Source: Astragalus membranaceus (lineage: Eukaryota; Streptophyta; Magnoliopsida; Fabales; Fabaceae). Taken from it: a stretch of DNA of 64,000 bases. The stretch's first letter is position 1, and the number at the start of each line of letters is the position of its first letter. Under the pieces are notes generated by a model. It saw nothing but the letters and a program-made list of their open reading frames with translations. It searched no databases and was not told the origin of the DNA. The stretch covers positions 181,893,068 through 181,957,067 of the forward strand of contig CM076846.1 of NCBI GenBank assembly GCA_039519185.1, in the 5' to 3' direction. Below are positions 62,612 through 64,000 of the stretch, piece after piece. Position numbers and translations under genes: made by a program.

Positions 62612-64000
62612 AAAAAAAAAGTTTCAAAAAAGGGGGATTCAAAAAATGAAAACCCCAAAGCAAAATGGTGAGTTGGTACATGTTACCACAAAGTACAAGA
62701 GATCCTTGTCTAAATAAACCTTCAAACACTTCATCATTCCCATACACCCCTCCTTCCATAAACCGCAAACACTCCCTTTGGCCTCAACATCAAACCCCTT
62801 AGTCATTCTACCCTGAGACATGAATTTGCCTTAACAGAGCCCAAACAAGCCCAATAACCATCTTCCTCATAGACCATTAACCGTCAACCAAACGCCGAAC
62901 AAAACTCACCCTCCCACTAGCCTCAAACACTTCATTAAGCCTAACCCTCCTTCCTCCACAAAACACCACAATCCCGAAAAGTCCATTCCGATCAATGACC
63001 GGTTGCTTTTGTTCACTCAAATTTTAATCTTAGGACGAATAAGCTTATCTATGTACAAAGTGTTTGCTCAAAAGAAAAACAAACGATCAGAAAAAAGAAA
63101 GCTGATCAAGAAGGAATAAATCCTCGAAAAAAAAGAGAACTGAGGAAACAAAAACAAACAGTCAGAAAAAAGAAAGCTGACTAAACAAAAAAGACTTGCA
63201 CTCCCAAAAATGCATTCAAGTTGCTTTAAAACAGGGTTTAGTGATCACCAAGTGAAGCTTCCCTTCATTACCAAAGTCAAGGCATTCACAGAGAACCAAA
63301 GATTTGCACTGAGAATACCACTCAGACCCAAAAGTTGGGGCATTCTCTTCACCACCCACACACCCTAGTCTTGGGAAAGTCTGTTCAATGCCCATCCCAT
63401 GTCACTCCAGTTGTCAATGTCATTCCAAGTGGGGCAAGTGCATTCCCATTCCTTCACCTCATTCATTCCCATGAAAACCTCACCGGGACAATTTCTCAAC
63501 TCACTATCCTAAACAAGACCTTGTCATTCTGATTGGGGCAGCTTTGTCCTTGTTATGACTGGGGCAACATCAAATTCTGTGGGTTGAAGCAAAACCCCTT
63601 TCATTCCAGCTTTCATCCCAAGAGCCGAAGCGTTCCCAATTCATCATCTTCTACACCCCTAGTTGTTGTCACCACTAGACAGGGGCAAGTTATTCACTCG
63701 TCAAAGACCTGAATTGGGGCAATCTTGTATCTCTTGGTCCCTCATAAGCTTCGACAATAACCATGTCTGTCATTCCTTCACTTGCCATAAATGTCCATGC
63801 CCTAAACCAATTCCAAGTTAACGGACTCACTCATTCACATTTGCACCCCTATGCATGCTTACTAGATAATGCTTCAAAGAGAGAGAACACAAGTTAGTCA
63901 TGCGATATGTAAGATTCAGTCGTCATTGGAAGAAAGAGAAAGCAAGTGAGGTTGTTTGTAAATAAAATCTTGAGAACACCGGAGTTTGAATCAAATTCCA

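Larger units (their letters stand above)
57078..64000 (+). mobile_element. Ogre-like Ty3/gypsy retrotransposon, 5' LTR and leader (continues past the window)
   Basis: A 3328-bp LTR (57078-60405), then PBS TGGCGACTTCACTGGGGA, close to the tRNA-Arg PBS typical of Ogre/Tat elements, then over 3.5 kb of leader without a large ORF. Long LTRs, this PBS and a long non-gag 5' region all fit Ogre. The left flank 57073-57077 is ACTAC. The coding region lies outside the window, so autonomy cannot be judged. Confidence 0.82.
60426..64000 (+). other. Ogre-like leader region, no large ORF
   Basis: AT-rich, with 'gcatcattgcatca' repeats (61378-61430), an A run (61447-61470), ATA repeats (62195-62222), a long A run (62576-62620) and seven GGGGCA-type phrases (62122, 63337, 63432, 63534, 63561, 63682, 63716). 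Short frames have no recognised domain. One C-type and one A/B-type hairpin lie at 60960-61004 and 61623-61680. Confidence 0.6.

Overview
The window is nuclear DNA of a flowering plant, most likely a legume. Reasons: two intron-containing host genes of plant-specific type, nested Ty3/gypsy (Tekay-like and Ogre-like), Ty1/copia, Helitron and Mutator-like elements, and no prokaryotic gene organisation. The legume call is an inference from the Ogre-like LTR and the LTR families; the sequence does not prove it. Most of the 64 kb is transposable elements. Only about 37.4-44.0 kb is clearly host genic.

Layout. 1-2284: 3' part of a gypsy-type LTR cut by the window edge. 2285-15537: an 86-bp tandem repeat array, split in exact phase by a young Tekay-like retrotransposon (2671-15334, minus strand, TSD GAGGG). 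That element has one premature stop in its polyprotein, and one of its LTRs carries a nested solo LTR (3641-6499, TSD ACTAG). 15838-26220: an apparently exact 5129-bp tandem duplication of a non-autonomous Tekay derivative, circularly permuted and ending in a 125-bp overlap. Its leader carries an array of stem-loops. 26221-28445: truncated minus-strand LTR element. 28446-31346: AT-rich DNA with two Helitron 3' ends. 31347-33937: 2.6-kb TIR element (TSD TCATGAGAT) filled with an 18-bp palindrome. 33947-37391: AT-rich intergenic repeats.

Host genes. 37392-40732 (+): two-exon methyl-CpG-binding-domain protein of the MBD10/MBD11 type. 41501-44006 (-): four-exon thylakoid-lumen 16.5-kDa-type protein (TL16.5/MPH2 family), 231 aa, reconstructed exon by exon, with a LINE RNase-H fragment inside intron 1.

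44356-49195: Ty1/copia element (278-bp LTRs, TSD GTAGA) inside a LINE RNase-H pseudogene. 49755-57077: a Helitron end, a decayed Mutator-like copy, a minisatellite, a 1848-bp long-TIR Mutator-like element (TSD TATTTTATT) with tRNA-like Pol III boxes in its TIRs, a 2180-bp TIR element carrying an intact 141-aa ORF, and the start of a third family member. That third copy is interrupted by the last element.

57078-64000: 5' LTR (3328 bp), PBS and start of the leader of an Ogre-like element that runs off the window. The transcribed part of this LTR and leader holds repeated stem-loop modules whose stems differ between copies by compensating changes. This is the strongest candidate for a previously undescribed system. 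A second, unrelated stem-loop array occupies the leader of the duplicated Tekay derivative.
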